45,934 nt of DNA from an uncultured Clostridia bacterium (GTDB taxonomy: Bacteria; Bacillota; Clostridia; Oscillospirales; Acutalibacteraceae), in contig CANPXD010000005.1 in the NCBI GenBank assembly GCA_947585615.1, positions 1 to 45,934 on the forward strand, in the 5' to 3' direction. Positions 11,842 to 21,983 of this stretch are shown here, piece by piece (the stretch's first letter is position 1; the number at the start of each line of letters is the position of its first letter). A program made the position numbers and the translations under genes. A model generated the notes under the pieces. That model was not told where the DNA came from and did not search any database. It was given only the letters and a program-made list of their open reading frames with translations.

Positions 11842-12478
11842 AAATTTAACGTTAAAAATTTATGATATATTGGAATCGAGAATTTTATCCGACTATTACA
11901 GCGACGAATACTACCTTAAAGAAAAGGAGATTTCCGAAGAATTCAATGTCAGCAGGACGCCTGTACGTGAGGCGCTGCAATTGCTTGAATCAAATTATCT
12001 GATAAAGCACAGCGGTTCAAACAAGGGTTATATTGTATGCAAATTCAATACAGGCGATATGATAAACATTTATGATTTGAGGGAAATCCTTGAATCATTC
12101 AGCGCGAAACTGTGCGCAAATAACATAAGTGAAGAAAAACTATTGCAATTAAATGAAATTCTGATATTAGAAGAATTCTATATAAAAAACTATAATCTTG
12201 AAAAAATAGTCTATTATGATAATAAATTTCATAACGCTATACACAGCCAGAGCAACAATGTTTTTCTTGAAAGAATGTTAAATCAGCTTCACCATTACAC
12301 CCTGCACTACAGAGAAAAATCATACAAATCGGAAGAACGCGCAAAGCTGTCATTTTGTGAACACAAACAGATTTTTCTGGCGATTCGGGACAAAAATCCG
12401 GCATTGGCTGAAAAAATGATGGCAGATCATATTAAAAACGCAAAAGAATATATGATAAAAATCAAAACCGCCGGATAA
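11834..12478 (+). CDS. GntR-family (FCD-type) transcriptional regulator
   Basis: N-terminal wHTH (LKEKEISEEFNVSRTPVREALQLLES) and alpha-helical FCD-like C-terminus. Confidence 0.88.
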   Translation: MSENLTLKIYDILESRILSDYYSDEYYLKEKEISEEFNVSRTPVREALQLLESNYLIKHSGSNKGYIVCKFNTGDMINIYDLREILESFSAKLCANNISEEKLLQLNEILILEEFYIKNYNLEKIVYYDNKFHNAIHSQSNNVFLERMLNQLHHYTLHYREKSYKSEERAKLSFCEHKQIFLAIRDKNPALAEKMMADHIKNAKEYMIKIKTAG

Positions 12479-12657
12479 CCGGTAATCATTCGAAGTTCCG
12501 ATTCCTTACAATTCAATATGTATCACTCCCTCTTTTTTACAGCCGGAATAATACTATGAACCGAATTACATTTTTTCCTATTCATTTTTCTTCACAAAAG
12601 CTTTGTTTTATCACATACTTTACCGGTTATTAAGATACGCTGTATACACGGCAAAGC

Positions 12658-12700
12658 AAAAGGTCTGAAGTGCAAACCTCAGACCTTTGCTTTATTTTTT
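12658..12700 (+). terminator. Rho-independent terminator between convergent genes
   Basis: aaaggtctga-N-tcagaccttt followed by gctttatttttt. Confidence 0.75.
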
Positions 12701-12868
12701 ATGGCAGATTTCCGATGACGGGCAACACTCGCAGCCGCAGTCACAACCGCACGAGCTTTTTCCTTTTTTTCTGTCTTTCACCATTTTGACTATAATCAGA
12801 ACAACAACGGCAAGTAAAACAAGACCAACTATAATCGTGGACAGATTTTTAGTTATAAAAGCCGCCAT
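12692..12868 (-). CDS. FeoB-associated Cys-rich membrane protein
   Basis: Not in supplied ORF track; 58 aa: MAAFITKNLSTIIVGLVLLAVVVLIIVKMVKDRKKGKSSCGCDCGCECCPSSEICHKK; one TM plus Cys cluster, directly downstream of feoB. Confidence 0.85.
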   Translation of the reverse strand: MAAFITKNLSTIIVGLVLLAVVVLIIVKMVKDRKKGKSSCGCDCGCECCPSSEICHKK

Positions 12869-12886
12869 TATATTTCACCAAGCCTT

Positions 12887-15316
12887 TCATACATTGACCT
12901 TTTCTTTTTTGGAAGTATTGACATTGACGCCAAGAGATTTTGCTTCCTTATAAGGTTTGAACAGCATATAGATTATGAAAGCGGCAACGGCAAGTGCGGC
13001 TATGACACCGATCATGCTTGCATTTCCGTTGAATATACTGCCGATTTGATATACCATAAGCGAGACAGCATATGCAAAGACGCACTGATAGCCGATTGCA
13101 AAGCAGGTCCATTTTGCACTGTTCATTTCTCTCCTGATCGCTCCGATTGCAGCAAAGCAAGGCGCACAAAGAAGATTGAAAATAAGGAATGAATAACCCT
13201 GAAGCTGTGTGAGATTTTCAAAATCAAGGACGCCGAATACGCCGACAACCTCTTCCTTTGCAACAAGCCCCATAACTGTGGCGATCGTCGCTTTGATTGT
13301 TCCGAATCCTATAGGAGCAAAAATATATTTAACTATATCGCCTATTCTTCCAAGTACACTGACCTCCAGATCCATATCAGGGTCAAAACCGAAGCCGCCG
13401 GCGGCAAGTGTTCCAAAATGAGAGCCTGCCCATACTATGATTGAGGAAAGAAGAATTATCGTGCCCGCTTTTTTAATGAAAGATGAAGCGCGCTCCCACA
13501 TACTGCGCATAATATTGCCGAAAGTCGGCCAGTGATATGATGGAAGCTCCATAACAAACGGAGCAGGATCACCTGCGAACATCTTTGTCTTTTTAAGCAT
13601 AATTCCCGAGGAAATGATTGCTGCAATACCAAGGAAGTAAGCGCTCGGCGCAACCCACCAGGCATTTCCGAAAAGAGCCGCGGCAATCATTCCTATAATC
13701 GGAAGCTTTGCTCCGCAGGGAATAAAGGTAGTCGTCATAATCGTCATCCTGCGGTCCCGTTCATTTTCTATCGTTCTTGAAGCCATAACGCCGGGAACAC
13801 CGCAGCCTGTGCCTATAAGCATCGGGATAAATGATTTACCGCTGAGACCGAATCTGCGGAAAATTCGGTCGAGTACGAAAGCTATTCTCGCCATATAGCC
13901 GCAGCTTTCAAGAAAAGCAAGCATAATAAACAGAACAAGCATCTGGGGAACAAATCCGAGGACGGCACCCACACCGCCTATAATACCGTCAAGAAGAAGT
14001 CCCTGAAGCCAGTCGGCACAATTGATTGCGGTAAGTCCCTTTTCAACCAGAACAGGAATACCTGGTATCCAGACCCCGTAGTCCTCTGTCGCAGGAACGC
14101 CATCTGCCTCAAGCGCGGCGTCTACAGTCTCTGAAATATCAAATCCTTCATTTGCAAGTGATTCACCATAGTTTGAGTATGCCTCATCAAATGCGCCGAA
14201 ATCTTCATCGGCAATAGCGGTCTGAATATCCTCCGCACCGATTACGCCTGCAGATGCTGCCGCGTCAACAGCAGCAACAACATCTTCTGTCCAGATGTTT
14301 TCTATCGCATATTCGATCATAGCTTCATCATAATCGCTTGTGCCGATGTTGAACAAATGAAATCCGTCGCCGAAAAGACCGTCATTTGTCCAGTCGGTAA
14401 CAAATGTTCCGACTGTTGTAACGGAAATAAAGTATACAAGAAACATTACAACAGCAAAAATCGGCAGCGCGGCAAAACGGTTTGTTACAACCCTGTCTAT
14501 TTTATCGGAAACAGACAGCTTGCCTGCCGATTTCTTCCTATAACAGCCTTTAATTATGGAAGCTATGTATATATATCTTTCATTTGTTATAATGCTCTCC
14601 GCATCGTCGTCAAGTTCATCTTCTGCGGCCTGAATGTCTTTTTCGATATGCGCTTTAACCTCATCAGCAAGATTTAACTGCTGAAGCACCTTTTCATCCC
14701 TTTCAAAAAGCTTTATTGCATACCATCTCTGCTGCTCCTCCGGAAGATTGTGAACAGTGATTTCTTCAATATGTGCGAGAGCGTGCTCCACTGTTCCGCA
14801 AAATCTGTGCTGCGGCATACTTTTTTCTCCATTTGCAGCATTTACCGCCGCTTCGGCGGCCTGCGCTATTCCCGTGCCCTTCAGTGCGGAAATTTCAACA
14901 ACCTTGCAGCCCATTGCACGCGAAAGTTCTTCTGTATTGATTTTATCGCCGTTTTTCTTAACAACGTCCATCATATTAACGGCAACAACAACGGGTATAC
15001 CAAGCTCGGTAAGCTGAGTTGTAAGATAGAGATTTCTTTCCAGATTCGTTCCGTCGACAATATTAAGGATTGCATCGGGACGCTCCGTTATAAGATAATT
15101 TCTCGCAACAACCTCTTCAAGAGTATAGGGTGACAATGAATATATACCCGGAAGGTCCGTGATGATTACATCGCTGTGTTTCCGCAGTCTACCCTCTTTC
15201 TTTTCCACCGTAACTCCCGGCCAGTTTCCGACAAACTGATTAGAGCCTGTAAGCGCGTTAAACAGTGTTGTCTTTCCGCTGTTCGGGTTACCTGCAAGTG
15301 CAATTTTAATGCTCAT
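12887..15316 (-). CDS. feoB: Ferrous iron transport protein B
   Basis: N-terminal G domain (GNPNSGKTTLFNALTG), Gate motifs (GTGCGVPGVMASRTIENERDRRMTIM). Confidence 0.97.
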   Translation of the reverse strand: MSIKIALAGNPNSGKTTLFNALTGSNQFVGNWPGVTVEKKEGRLRKHSDVIITDLPGIYSLSPYTLEEVVARNYLITERPDAILNIVDGTNLERNLYLTTQLTELGIPVVVAVNMMDVVKKNGDKINTEELSRAMGCKVVEISALKGTGIAQAAEAAVNAANGEKSMPQHRFCGTVEHALAHIEEITVHNLPEEQQRWYAIKLFERDEKVLQQLNLADEVKAHIEKDIQAAEDELDDDAESIITNERYIYIASIIKGCYRKKSAGKLSVSDKIDRVVTNRFAALPIFAVVMFLVYFISVTTVGTFVTDWTNDGLFGDGFHLFNIGTSDYDEAMIEYAIENIWTEDVVAAVDAAASAGVIGAEDIQTAIADEDFGAFDEAYSNYGESLANEGFDISETVDAALEADGVPATEDYGVWIPGIPVLVEKGLTAINCADWLQGLLLDGIIGGVGAVLGFVPQMLVLFIMLAFLESCGYMARIAFVLDRIFRRFGLSGKSFIPMLIGTGCGVPGVMASRTIENERDRRMTIMTTTFIPCGAKLPIIGMIAAALFGNAWWVAPSAYFLGIAAIISSGIMLKKTKMFAGDPAPFVMELPSYHWPTFGNIMRSMWERASSFIKKAGTIILLSSIIVWAGSHFGTLAAGGFGFDPDMDLEVSVLGRIGDIVKYIFAPIGFGTIKATIATVMGLVAKEEVVGVFGVLDFENLTQLQGYSFLIFNLLCAPCFAAIGAIRREMNSAKWTCFAIGYQCVFAYAVSLMVYQIGSIFNGNASMIGVIAALAVAAFIIYMLFKPYKEAKSLGVNVNTSKKEKVNV

Positions 15317-15344
15317 ATTCTATAATCCTTTCCTTAAAATAAGA

Positions 15345-15358
15345 TTAGTTTAGACTAA
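15345..15358. promoter_or_regulatory. DtxR-type operator-like box
   Basis: ttagtttagactaa (TTAG-N6-CTAA) between feoA and feoB. Confidence 0.6.
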
Positions 15359-15399
15359 CTTTGGTGCGTCAAAATTCGATTTTTGAAAAAGTTTAGGGA

Positions 15400-15645
15400 T
15401 TAAACTTTCTCAATTTCAATCATCTCCGCATCTGCCTTGCGGATGGAAAGCTCATAACCGCGAACAGTTACTTCAACAGGATCTCCGAGCGGAGCAACCT
15501 TGCGGATGTAAACCTCAACGCCTCTTGTTATGCCCATATCCATGATACGGCGCTTTACGGCACCCTCACCATGCAGCTTAACAACTCTCAGCGTTTCGCC
15601 GACCTTTGCATTTTTTAAAGTATCCATATATATCCTCCTGTTCAA
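15400..15645 (-). CDS. feoA: FeoA domain protein
   Basis: 81 aa SH3-like FeoA (RRIMDMGITRGVEVYIRKVAPLGDPVEVTVRGYELSIRK). Confidence 0.92.
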   Translation of the reverse strand: MNRRIYMDTLKNAKVGETLRVVKLHGEGAVKRRIMDMGITRGVEVYIRKVAPLGDPVEVTVRGYELSIRKADAEMIEIEKV

Positions 15646-15651
15646 ATACTA

Positions 15652-15864
15652 TCAAATCATAATTTTGCTTGCCATTTCCTTGCTTATTGCGACGCGCGAT
15701 TCTTTAACATTCACAATAAGATTTCCTCCAATTGCAGAAATGATATGGACTCTTCCACCCGTTACAAATCCAAGATTTTCAAGATGCTGCCTGACTTCCG
15801 GCTTACCGCCGATTTTTTTGATTATGTTTTCCTCGCCGATTTCGGCTAATGTTAAAGGCATCAT
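15652..15864 (-). CDS. feoA: FeoA domain protein (second copy)
   Basis: 70 aa FeoA-like; adjacent to feoA/feoB. Confidence 0.88.
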   Translation of the reverse strand: MMPLTLAEIGEENIIKKIGGKPEVRQHLENLGFVTGGRVHIISAIGGNLIVNVKESRVAISKEMASKIMI

Positions 15865-15886
15865 ATCACTCCGCTCTTTTCTGCAG

Positions 15887-15960
15887 TGAGTTGCAACTAA
15901 CCGCTCATCAAAATAATATAGTTAGATTTCTCTAACCGCAAATATATTAGCATAGACTAA
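15887..15960. promoter_or_regulatory. Three DtxR-type operator-like boxes
   Basis: tgagttgcaactaa (15887-15900), ttagatttctctaa (15922-15935), ttagcatagactaa (15947-15960). Confidence 0.65.
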
Positions 15961-16108
15961 CCTGCTTGTCAATACTAAAATTTATTTTTTTTGATTTATT
16001 TGAAAAATCTTTAAATATGTGTTACACTTTATCTGTACATATGAAATTTGTTGCAGCGAAGCAATCTGATATTACAGTATATTACAGCGGAAAGGCTATG
16101 TGAATTGA

Positions 16109-16480
16109 ATGAGTATACATGAATCTGCGGAAAACTATCTTGAAACAATATTGATTCTGAAAAACAGAAAAGGCATCGTACGCTCAATAGACATAGTTAA
16201 TGAACTTGCGTTTTCCAAGCCCAGCGTCAGTGTTGCGATGAAAAATCTGCGTGAAAAAAAACTTATTGAGGTTGATGATAACGGCTATATTTCCCTTCTG
16301 CCCGAGGGACGCAAAATTGCGGAAACTATGTATGAAAGGCACACCGTTATATCCGATTGGCTTATTTCTCTCGGAGTTGATTCAAAAACTGCTGTCGAGG
16401 ACGCCTGCAGAATCGAGCACGTTATCAGCGCGAAAAGTTTTGAAGCCGTCAAAAAACTGATTAAAGAAACGCGCCATTGA
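16109..16480 (+). CDS. DtxR/MntR-family metal-dependent transcriptional regulator
   Basis: MSIHESAENYLETILILKNRKGIVRSIDIVNELAFSKPSVSVAMKNLREKKLI; EDACRIEHVIS; 123 aa. Confidence 0.92.
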   Translation: MSIHESAENYLETILILKNRKGIVRSIDIVNELAFSKPSVSVAMKNLREKKLIEVDDNGYISLLPEGRKIAETMYERHTVISDWLISLGVDSKTAVEDACRIEHVISAKSFEAVKKLIKETRH

Positions 16481-16542
16481 GCATATCCCCCCATCGTCTA
16501 TTAAAAAAAGCTCTGAATTGCTTTTTGCTTTTCAGAGCTTTT

Positions 16543-17043
16543 CTAATCAAACAGGATACTGATACCGGCATCTTTAAAAATAATTGATTTATAGGAATAA
16601 TCATCAAACTGCAAAAGCGTAAAGCTTCCGAGGGAAGTCTTGCCGTCATATCTAAAGCCGTCGGCAGTCTTGGAAGCATCCGGCGCTTTGCCTGATGCAA
16701 TGCTTTCAAAAACTTCATAGACAGCCTTTGCGGGATTTGCAGCGTTAAGCCGCTGAGCAGGGAGAGTATATTCCATATCCGAATACCTGAAAACAGCTGT
16801 ATCACCGTTATAAAAGACAGAAAGACCACTCGCATTTGTTGATGTTGCAGTCACTGTTACCCCTTCGGAATTTCGTACAATTTCACAGCTATAAGAAAAT
16901 TCCCCCGTTGAAACGGACGCTTTCTGAGAAAAGTCCGCTATTTCGGGGGTATAGTTTTTTACTTTACAACCTGTCAAAAGCAGTGCAAGTAACAACACCG
17001 CAATCGGTATTATTTTTTTCAAGCAATCATTCCGTTTATTCAA
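16543..17043 (-). CDS. Putative lipoprotein
   Basis: Signal peptide with lipobox LLTGC; 166 aa. Confidence 0.7.
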   Translation of the reverse strand: MNKRNDCLKKIIPIAVLLLALLLTGCKVKNYTPEIADFSQKASVSTGEFSYSCEIVRNSEGVTVTATSTNASGLSVFYNGDTAVFRYSDMEYTLPAQRLNAANPAKAVYEVFESIASGKAPDASKTADGFRYDGKTSLGSFTLLQFDDYSYKSIIFKDAGISILFD

Positions 17044-18541
17044 ATTTACTCATCAGCGCACCCAAAAGCTCCAGCATATCAAAAACAGTCATGCCTCTGA
17101 CGCTTATTTCCTTGGCTGTTATATCACCGCAAAGCCCGTGGATATAAACGGCACACTGTGCCGCTGCAAGAGGCTCAATGCCCTGCGCAACAAACGATGC
17201 GAGCATACCCGTCAGCAAATCGCCTGTTCCGCCCATTGCAAGTCCGGGATTTCCCGTGGTATTCACAAAAACACGGTTTCCGTCGCTGATAACCGTATTT
17301 GCTCCTTTAAGCACAACAACACAGGCGTATTCTTTTGCGAAAGCTTTTGCCACATCTATTCTGTTAGCCTGAACATATCCAACACTTTCGTTTACCAGTC
17401 TTGCCATTTCGCCCGGATGGGGAGTCAGAATAACTGGCGCTTTAGAGTCCCTCAAGACATCTATATTCGGAATTACGGAATTTATGCCGTCAGCATCAAG
17501 AATTACGGGAACTTTGCTTTCCTTTATAACCTGATTTACAATGACCTGCGTATCATCGTTATTTCCGATTCCGCAGCCGATGGCAACACTGTCAGCCCAA
17601 TCAAGTTCTTCAAGAATGCGGGTAAGCGCACCCATTGAAAAAGTTTTGCTTTCATTTTCGCTTACGGGCATAAAGAGAGGCTGAACAAGATGAGATGTCA
17701 TAACACCGTATATTGATTTCGGAAAGGCGCATTTAAGAAGACCCACTCCTGTTTTAAGCGCGCCATGCGCGCAGATCACGGCGGCTCCCGGCATAGAGTA
17801 ACTGCCGCAGATATTAAGCTGCCTTCCGTGACTGCCCTTGTTGGAATTGACCTTTCGCTTTTCAAAGCAGCCTTTGACGAATGTTTTAGAAATGGTGTTT
17901 GCATATTTTCCGGAATAACATTCCTCCGGAATACCGATGTTTACCGTTACTGTTTTACCGCAGTATTCATTTGCAGGCGGAAGAACGTGACAGTATTTAA
18001 GCGTTGAAATTGCGACCGTCAAATCAGCTCTTACCGCATTCATGACAGTTCCGTCAGTTGCGTTTACGCCGCTCGGTACATCTATGCTTACAACTGTTGC
18101 TGCGCTGTCATTTACAGCGTCAAAAACATCACTGAAGGGAGCTTTTGGTTCTCCGTGAAAGCCTATTCCGAACACGCAGTCAACTATCAGTGTGCAGTTC
18201 ATATCACAATCCGCGAAGCGGACAACTTTTACGCCGCTTTCAACTGCTTCATTGAAATATTTAAGAGGTTCAGGCAAAACAGGCTCTTTATCACAAATTA
18301 CGATCCGAGCGTCAGCACCGAAGATTAGAAGTTCTTTTGCAATAACAAAACCGTCCCCTGCATTTTTTCCGTTTCCGCAAAAAACTAGAACTTTTCTATT
18401 TAAAATGTTTTCTCCGTAATGCTTTATGATTACAGCGGCACTTTTTCTGCCTGCGGCTTCCATAAGCTCGGCTTCGGTAAAATATTTTTCAAAGGCGGCT
18501 TTTTCTGCCTGTCTAATTTCGTCGGCTGTCAGTATTTTCAT
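17036..18541 (-). CDS. nnrD: Bifunctional NAD(P)H-hydrate epimerase / ADP-dependent dehydratase
   Basis: YjeF_N (FCGNGKNAGDGFVIA) and carbohydrate-kinase-like domain (TPHPGEMARL, GNPGLAMGGTGDLLTG). Confidence 0.95.
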   Translation of the reverse strand: MKILTADEIRQAEKAAFEKYFTEAELMEAAGRKSAAVIIKHYGENILNRKVLVFCGNGKNAGDGFVIAKELLIFGADARIVICDKEPVLPEPLKYFNEAVESGVKVVRFADCDMNCTLIVDCVFGIGFHGEPKAPFSDVFDAVNDSAATVVSIDVPSGVNATDGTVMNAVRADLTVAISTLKYCHVLPPANEYCGKTVTVNIGIPEECYSGKYANTISKTFVKGCFEKRKVNSNKGSHGRQLNICGSYSMPGAAVICAHGALKTGVGLLKCAFPKSIYGVMTSHLVQPLFMPVSENESKTFSMGALTRILEELDWADSVAIGCGIGNNDDTQVIVNQVIKESKVPVILDADGINSVIPNIDVLRDSKAPVILTPHPGEMARLVNESVGYVQANRIDVAKAFAKEYACVVVLKGANTVISDGNRVFVNTTGNPGLAMGGTGDLLTGMLASFVAQGIEPLAAAQCAVYIHGLCGDITAKEISVRGMTVFDMLELLGALMSKFE

Positions 18542-18861
18542 AATTTACTCCATAAAATAACTGTTGCAACAGCATAGTCGCCGTCGTGACTGATAGAAAG
18601 ATCCGAGCAATTCTCAGCACCGCTGATAAACGGCTTCCCTGAAGCGTCGTGCAAAATCTCTATTGCGTTAAGACGGCAGTTAATGCCTGTTCCCTTAGCC
18701 TTGAGATACGCTTCCTTTGCGGCAAAAAGTCCTGCATAGGTTTGAGCGCTCTCCGCATATACAATTTCCTTTTCAGTGAAAACCCTTTCCGCAAAGCCTT
18801 TTATTTCAAGGCTTTTTTCAATTCTCGAAATTTTAACAATATCCGTTCCTATTTTAAACAT
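18538..18861 (-). CDS. acpS: Holo-[acyl-carrier-protein] synthase
   Basis: GTDIVKISRIEKS, RVFTEKEIVYAE, FAAKEAYLKAKGTGI, LSISHDGDYAVA; start placed at MFKIGTD. Confidence 0.94.
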   Translation of the reverse strand: MFKIGTDIVKISRIEKSLEIKGFAERVFTEKEIVYAESAQTYAGLFAAKEAYLKAKGTGINCRLNAIEILHDASGKPFISGAENCSDLSISHDGDYAVATVILWSKL

Positions 18862-21847
18862 TATTTTTCCCCAACGGTTTAACGGTGAAGCTGTTTGTGT
18901 ATCTGCGAACTTTCCTCTTTCTGTGTTCCGCACTCGGTATTGGTCCGCAGGAGTTAGATCCTGCGCCCATCATAAAGCCGTCCAGATGAACAACTGTTGT
19001 GTCATATTCTTTGAGTTCCTCGGCGTGCATAGCCTTGGCGCACTGTAAAACAGTGTAGTGATTTGCGTTAAAAACAAAGGAATTTCCGCTTTCAAAACGC
19101 AATCCAAAACCGTTTTTGTCTGTAAGTTCTGCCCAATAAGTGTTATATCGCATTCCGCTTTCCTGCGGCTTAATATATTTTTCGTGCATATCGCTTACAT
19201 CAAGCTCTGTAATGTTGAAAACAGCTTGCTCTTTGAAATCCGAAAGACTCATTTTATCAAGACCGTAATATCGGACAGACGAAAAGCTTTTCGGCATTTC
19301 AAACGTTATTCCGAGTCGCGGCAGATTCGTAAATTTCAGATTTTTAAAGCAATAATCAACTGAAATTTCACCGTTTCCACTGATTTTGTAATGAATCAGA
19401 AACTTTCCCGCTTTTTTGCGGTACGGGGTGGAAAGAGCAAACGCTGCACTGATACATACATAGTTACCCTCCGTGCGGTAAAAATTCTTTGAAGGAATGA
19501 GCCTGAACGCAAGTTTGTCAAGACCGTCCGCAAGCCATTTGCGTTTCATATTCATATCATTATCGAGCGGCGCCCTGAAAAGCTCGGGAACAAATCCGCG
19601 TGCTGCACCGAAAGGAATTTTATTTATGAGCTGTTTACCGCAGTAAACATAACTTTCCATTTCTCCTGATTCGGAATTATAGATAATTTCGAAATCACCT
19701 GCAGAAACATATATTTTTCTTTCGCTCTTTTCAATCACGGGTGCGGCATCCGAGGCAGTATTTTTCGAATGATAAGTATTGCTCAGAATTATCTGCTCGC
19801 GGGCAATTTCAATATCTCCGTCAAAATATTTGAATATAATAACGGTATGCTCAGAGACCTCATAATTGATGCTTTTCGCAATAGTTCTTGTCGGCTCAAT
19901 GTCAAGCTGTGTTTCGCCGTTCTTAATTTCCTGCCCGTTCCTAAGTATTGCATATTCCGCTCTCAGAAAAGCTTTTTTGAAATAAGAATGATTGGTAAAT
20001 TCAAACACATTTTTTTCTTTCAGCCTTGCTCTAACAGGACGATAACAGTTTTTCATTTGAATAGCGCCTGTATGTGGCGTTCTGTCGGGGAAAAACAGAC
20101 CGTCAACGCAAAAATTACCGTCGTGCCTGAACTCTCCGTGATCGCCCCCGTAGGTGTATTTATACTCCCCGTCCTTATGATAAACAGCGTGATCGGCAAA
20201 TTCCCATATACATCCGCCCATCATATTATCAGCAGAATAGAAAAGACGGACATATTTCTCAAGGTCACCGCTGCCTACACCCATTGCGTGCGCGTATTCG
20301 CAGAGAAAAAACGGTCTTTTATAATATTTTGACGGCAGTCCCCTGCCGTCTGCAATTCTTTTGCAAATCTTCGGGGAAGTATACATTTCGGAATGAACAT
20401 CATATGACCAGCGTATTGTTCTGCAGGCACCCTCATAGTGAATCGGAACATCGGTAAGTTCCTTCAGATTTTTATAGCAGTAATCCTGACATCTGTAACC
20501 TCCCGCCTCGTTTCCGAGAGACCACATTGTAATGCACGCATGATTTTTATCACGCTGGAACATTTTGTTTATTCTGTCCCAATAATGCTCTTTCCATTTC
20601 AAATTGTTGCTGATAAGATTCGGCGCTTTGATCTCGCCCACGCCGTGAGCCTCTATATCCGCCTCATCAACAGCATAAATGCCATATTCATCGCACAAAT
20701 CAAGAAAAATCGGATCCGGAGGATAATGCGACGTTCTGACGCAGTTTACATTATATTCCTTAAATATCCTAACATCCCGCTCCATATCGGAAACAGACAA
20801 AACGTATCCCTTTTCAGCGTCTGTATCGTGATGATTTACTCCAAGGAGCTTAATTCTTTTATTATTGTAATAAAAAATATTTTTTCTTATTTCTATATGC
20901 CTGAAGCCTATTCTCTTTCTGATTATTTCCTGCGTTTTCCCATCTTTGGAAAGCGTGAGATAAAGGTCATAGAGCTTTGGTATTTCAGCGCTCCATTCTT
21001 CAACATCAAGAACATCAAAGGTCACCTTATCCGTCTTTCCGGGGCAAATGTTTATTGACTGCACGGCAACGGTGTTTTCACCGTCTTTGATTTCAGCCGT
21101 AAAGGTCAGTTCATCTTTAATTTTGAACTGCGCAATTACGTCAAGCATATAGGAGCCGTCTGTATTATACTTAGTCTTGGCCTCAAAATCATAAACGGAA
21201 TTATCACCCGTTCTGATAATGAGAACATCACGAAAAATACCGTTGTTTCGGAACATATCCTGACATTCAAGATATGTTCCGTTACACCATTTATGAACAA
21301 CCGCTACAATTTCGTTTTCTCCTTCGGCAAGAAAGTCTGTTATATCAAATTCGGCTGTGTTGTGGCTTCCCTCGCTGTAGCCTGCATATTCACCGTTTAC
21401 AAAAACATCAAGACTTCCCGCGACGCCGAGAAAAGAAAGACAGAAATTACCCTGAATGTCATCAATTATAAATTTTTTAATATATACCCCGACAGAGCAA
21501 TCCTCCGGAAAATAAGGCGGGGCAGGCGCAAACGCATAACGCGTGTTTACATAATACGGCTTTTCATATCCCGTAAACTGCCACATTGAAGGCACTTTGA
21601 TCTTGTCGGTTTCCAGCGTGTCCGTATTAAACTCATCAGGCATATCGGAGACCTTTTCGTAATATTTGAACTCCCAGTCACCCGAGAGAACAGCAACGCG
21701 CGATGAATTAAACCGTTCAGTTCTAATATCTGTTTTCTGAAGTTCCTGAATGTCAGAAAAAGGTATAAAATAAGAACGCGGCGCTGACAGATTATCGGAA
21801 AAAACCTCAAAAGTTTTATAATTATCCTTTTTTAAACTGTAAATCAT
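18854..21847 (-). CDS. lacZ: Beta-galactosidase (GH2, LacZ-type)
   Basis: 997 aa; RTSHYPPDPIFLDLCDEYGIYAVDEADIEAHG, MWSLGNEAGGY, FLCEYAHAMG. Confidence 0.96.
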   Translation of the reverse strand: MIYSLKKDNYKTFEVFSDNLSAPRSYFIPFSDIQELQKTDIRTERFNSSRVAVLSGDWEFKYYEKVSDMPDEFNTDTLETDKIKVPSMWQFTGYEKPYYVNTRYAFAPAPPYFPEDCSVGVYIKKFIIDDIQGNFCLSFLGVAGSLDVFVNGEYAGYSEGSHNTAEFDITDFLAEGENEIVAVVHKWCNGTYLECQDMFRNNGIFRDVLIIRTGDNSVYDFEAKTKYNTDGSYMLDVIAQFKIKDELTFTAEIKDGENTVAVQSINICPGKTDKVTFDVLDVEEWSAEIPKLYDLYLTLSKDGKTQEIIRKRIGFRHIEIRKNIFYYNNKRIKLLGVNHHDTDAEKGYVLSVSDMERDVRIFKEYNVNCVRTSHYPPDPIFLDLCDEYGIYAVDEADIEAHGVGEIKAPNLISNNLKWKEHYWDRINKMFQRDKNHACITMWSLGNEAGGYRCQDYCYKNLKELTDVPIHYEGACRTIRWSYDVHSEMYTSPKICKRIADGRGLPSKYYKRPFFLCEYAHAMGVGSGDLEKYVRLFYSADNMMGGCIWEFADHAVYHKDGEYKYTYGGDHGEFRHDGNFCVDGLFFPDRTPHTGAIQMKNCYRPVRARLKEKNVFEFTNHSYFKKAFLRAEYAILRNGQEIKNGETQLDIEPTRTIAKSINYEVSEHTVIIFKYFDGDIEIAREQIILSNTYHSKNTASDAAPVIEKSERKIYVSAGDFEIIYNSESGEMESYVYCGKQLINKIPFGAARGFVPELFRAPLDNDMNMKRKWLADGLDKLAFRLIPSKNFYRTEGNYVCISAAFALSTPYRKKAGKFLIHYKISGNGEISVDYCFKNLKFTNLPRLGITFEMPKSFSSVRYYGLDKMSLSDFKEQAVFNITELDVSDMHEKYIKPQESGMRYNTYWAELTDKNGFGLRFESGNSFVFNANHYTVLQCAKAMHAEELKEYDTTVVHLDGFMMGAGSNSCGPIPSAEHRKRKVRRYTNSFTVKPLGKNNV

Positions 21848-21983
21848 AACAAGCTACCCCTCAACAAATATACATCATTATACCATATACAGATACAGCA
21901 TTGCAATCAATAAAATTAATAACTCTTTACAGTTGTGCAGTTTTGCGTTAAAATACTATATATTAATTTTGCGGAGGCGCTTT

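Noticed and set aside
19769-20332. Plus-strand ORFs opposite lacZ (187 and 206 aa)
   Set aside because: Shadow ORFs in the complementary frame of a clear GH2 gene.
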